A stretch of 64,000 nt of DNA from Hirudinaria manillensis (lineage: Eukaryota; Annelida; Clitellata; Hirudinida; Hirudinidae). Shown one piece after another: positions 62,245 to 64,000 of the stretch (positions are counted from its first letter, which is position 1; every line of letters starts with the position of its first letter). Position numbers and translations under genes: made by a program. The stretch spans positions 5,440,001-5,504,000 of the forward strand of contig CM067530.1 in NCBI GenBank assembly GCA_034509925.1. Reading direction: 5' to 3'. The notes under the pieces are model-generated. The model was not told the DNA's origin. It made no database searches and was given only the letters and a program-made list of their open reading frames with translations.

Positions 62245-62252
62245 TATAAATA
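62245..62252 (+). promoter_or_regulatory. Putative TATA box of catalase
   Basis: TATAAATA lies 43-50 bp before the catalase ATG, with the fairly GC-rich AGTTGGCGACACCC just upstream. If used, transcription would start about 15-20 bp before the ATG, giving a very short leader. In AT-rich DNA such a match can arise by chance. Confidence 0.3.
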
Positions 62253-62294
62253 AAACTAGAGTCTGGTTCTGGCTGGATGTTTAGTGGCCTTAAG

Positions 62295-64000
62295 ATGGAT
62301 TCGGATGCTGCTGGGGATCAGTTGGCCGAATATAAAAAACAGAGGGTTGGTTATAGTAGAGGGATTCCATGTAATTAATCGAATGTTTATTGAATATATT
62401 TAATAGATGCTGATATCGTTTTGTTACATCGTTGGTAATGTCAACCAAACGTTCTAACTCAAATATTCTTTTCTGTTGCGGAATTAGATGTTCTTTTAAG
62501 GCTTTCATTAATTGCAGAAAGGAAAATGCGAAGTTTTGACAACAAGTTTGGGTGCTCCAATTGGGAGCAAAACTGCTTCCTTGACTGTTGGTCCCAAAGG
62601 CCCTATGCTTATTCAGGATTTTGTATTTCTTGATGAAATGGCTCATTTTGGACAGGAACGGATTCCTGAACGAGTTGTACATGCAAAAGGAGCTGGTAAA
62701 GTAACTTCTGATTGCTTTTTTTTAAACTGTCTCAATGGTTTCTATTATATTCAATAAGGTGCTCATGGATATTTTGAGGTGACTCACGACATTACAAAAT
62801 ATTGCAAGGCCAAAATATTTGAGCACATTGGCAAAAAGACGTCTCTGTTTGTGAGATTTTCTACAGTTGGTAAAGAATTTTAATATTATTTGTAATATTG
62901 GACTTGATTTTTTTAGTCTCTTGCATTCCTTACATTCCTCGCATACAGGTGGTGAAATGGGGTCTGCAGATACTGCTCGTGACCCCAGAGGATTTGCAAT
63001 AAAGTTTTATACTGATGAAGGCAATTGGGATTTAGTTGGCAATAACACTCCAATTTTTTTTATCAGGGATCCAATCTTGGTCAGTTTTGAGATACTTAGT
63101 ACCTTGAACAGTACTTTGAACAACTTTCAAAGCATTTCCAACCATGTCTATTGAAATATTATATAAAAAATTTGTTTTGTGACATGTTTGTCTAATTATT
63201 TCAGTTCCCCAGCTTTATTCACACTCAAAAGAGAAATCCAAAAACAAATTTGAAGGTTCAACTTGAATGCGTTTGTTTTCATTGCAAAATGCTGAACATG
63301 CCAATATGTAATTAAACAGGATGCTAACATGTTCTGGGATTTTCTGACTTTAAGACCAGAAACAACCCACCAAGTTTTTTTCTTGTTCAGTGACAGAGGT
63401 ACTCCTGATGGATTCAGATTCATGCATGGGTTTGGGAGTCACACTTTCAAACTTGTGAATGCCAGTGGTGAGGCCTTCTATTGCAAGTTTCATTATAAGG
63501 TGGTTTTTGTTGATTTCTTTAGATTTAGTTTTTATCAATGAAATGTAACATTTAATTGTGATGTAATGCAGTGGCTACTCAGAGATCTTATCTCAACAAT
63601 TATGTAATTCATCATGTAGTGTTGCGTGTGGTTTTAGTCTAAAATTTATTTTTAATTAAACTTTTAATGTAACATTTTATTAAGAATTACATACAAATAT
63701 AGACACTCATTAATAAAAGACAATTTAATTAGGGTTAGATATTTTTGTAGAATGCACTTCTTGATATTAAATTTTCTTTATCAAGTTTTTATATTCATTT
63801 GAAAATATGTTTCTATTTTGATATGAAACTGATGCCCATTTGGTAGTCGGACCAAGGGATCAGAAATCTCTCTGCCGATGAAGCCGAAAGGCTAGCTGGA
63901 GAAGATCCTGACTATGCTACAAGAGACTTGTATAATGCTATTGAGCATAAGGACTTTCCAAAGTGGACTCTATCCATTCAAATTATGACTTTTAAGCAGG
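62295..64000 (+). CDS. CAT: Catalase, 5' part (continues beyond the window)
   Basis: A haem catalase that turns hydrogen peroxide into water and oxygen, usually in peroxisomes. Seven exons are seen: 62295-62345, 62518-62695, 62759-62869, 62949-63079, 63205-63255, 63320-63499 and 63847 onward, all in phase. The N-terminus [17 protein letters not shown] matches the usual short leader. The active-site motif is [13 protein letters not shown] with the distal histidine. Other conserved blocks are [52 protein letters not shown] (with the distal-side asparagine), [17 protein letters not shown] and [14 protein letters not shown]. The last visible exon reads [20 protein letters not shown] and ends in IQIMTFKQ. 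The proximal haem tyrosine and any peroxisomal targeting signal lie beyond the window. Confidence 0.96.

Noticed and set aside
62290-62682. 130-codon minus-strand frame over the catalase start
   Set aside because: It is antisense to two catalase exons with conserved motifs.

Overview
This is a eukaryotic nuclear window. The genes are split by GT-AG introns, many of them only about 52 to 76 bp, and the non-coding DNA is AT-rich with many AAT, ATTT and ATTC microsatellites. A nuclear receptor with two DNA-binding domains, an FGFRL1 (nou-darake type) receptor, an intact CR1-like LINE and clear SAFB and PDCD2L orthologues point to an invertebrate bilaterian, most likely a spiralian/lophotrochozoan. 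The sequence does not let me name the species.

Layout. 0-10 kb: a possible minus-strand gene at the far left (two candidate exons only), then TMEM86/lysoplasmalogenase (-) and ARGLU1 (-). 10.9-14.7 kb: a nearly full-length CR1-like retrotransposon (-) with both ORFs open and overlapping. 15.4-19.1 kb: an unrecognised tail-anchored protein (+) with an internally duplicated domain. 19.6-25.3 kb: a 16-exon ankyrin-type gene (+) that contains a tandem exon-block duplication. 25.6-28.8 kb: FGFRL1 (-), tail-to-tail with the ankyrin gene. 28.8-32.3 kb: an ML (MD-2-related lipid recognition) domain gene (-), amid repeats. 35.7-42.5 kb: a two-DBD nuclear receptor (+). 44.4-46.2 kb: PDCD2L (-). 46.8-48.0 kb: transposon relics, including a hAT-like element with 167-bp internal tandem repeats. 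48.6-50.7 kb: DDX39B/UAP56 (+). 51.6-52.5 kb: a two-LIM CSRP/muscle LIM protein (-). 54.1-59.3 kb: SAFB/SLTM (-). 62.3 kb to the end: catalase (+), cut by the window edge.

Gene models were built by hand from splice signals, reading phase and family conservation. For TMEM86, ARGLU1, the ankyrin gene, FGFRL1, the nuclear receptor, PDCD2L, DDX39B, the LIM protein and SAFB the exons join in phase from start to stop. The orphan gene (exon 1 to exon 2) and the ML gene (both ends) have unresolved junctions, stated in their entries. ARGLU1, DDX39B and SAFB are all nuclear RNA-processing or chromatin proteins, but they are separately transcribed and I see no functional cluster. The most notable items are the two-DBD receptor with an atypical first P-box, the orphan duplicated-domain membrane protein, and the exon-block duplication in the ankyrin gene.
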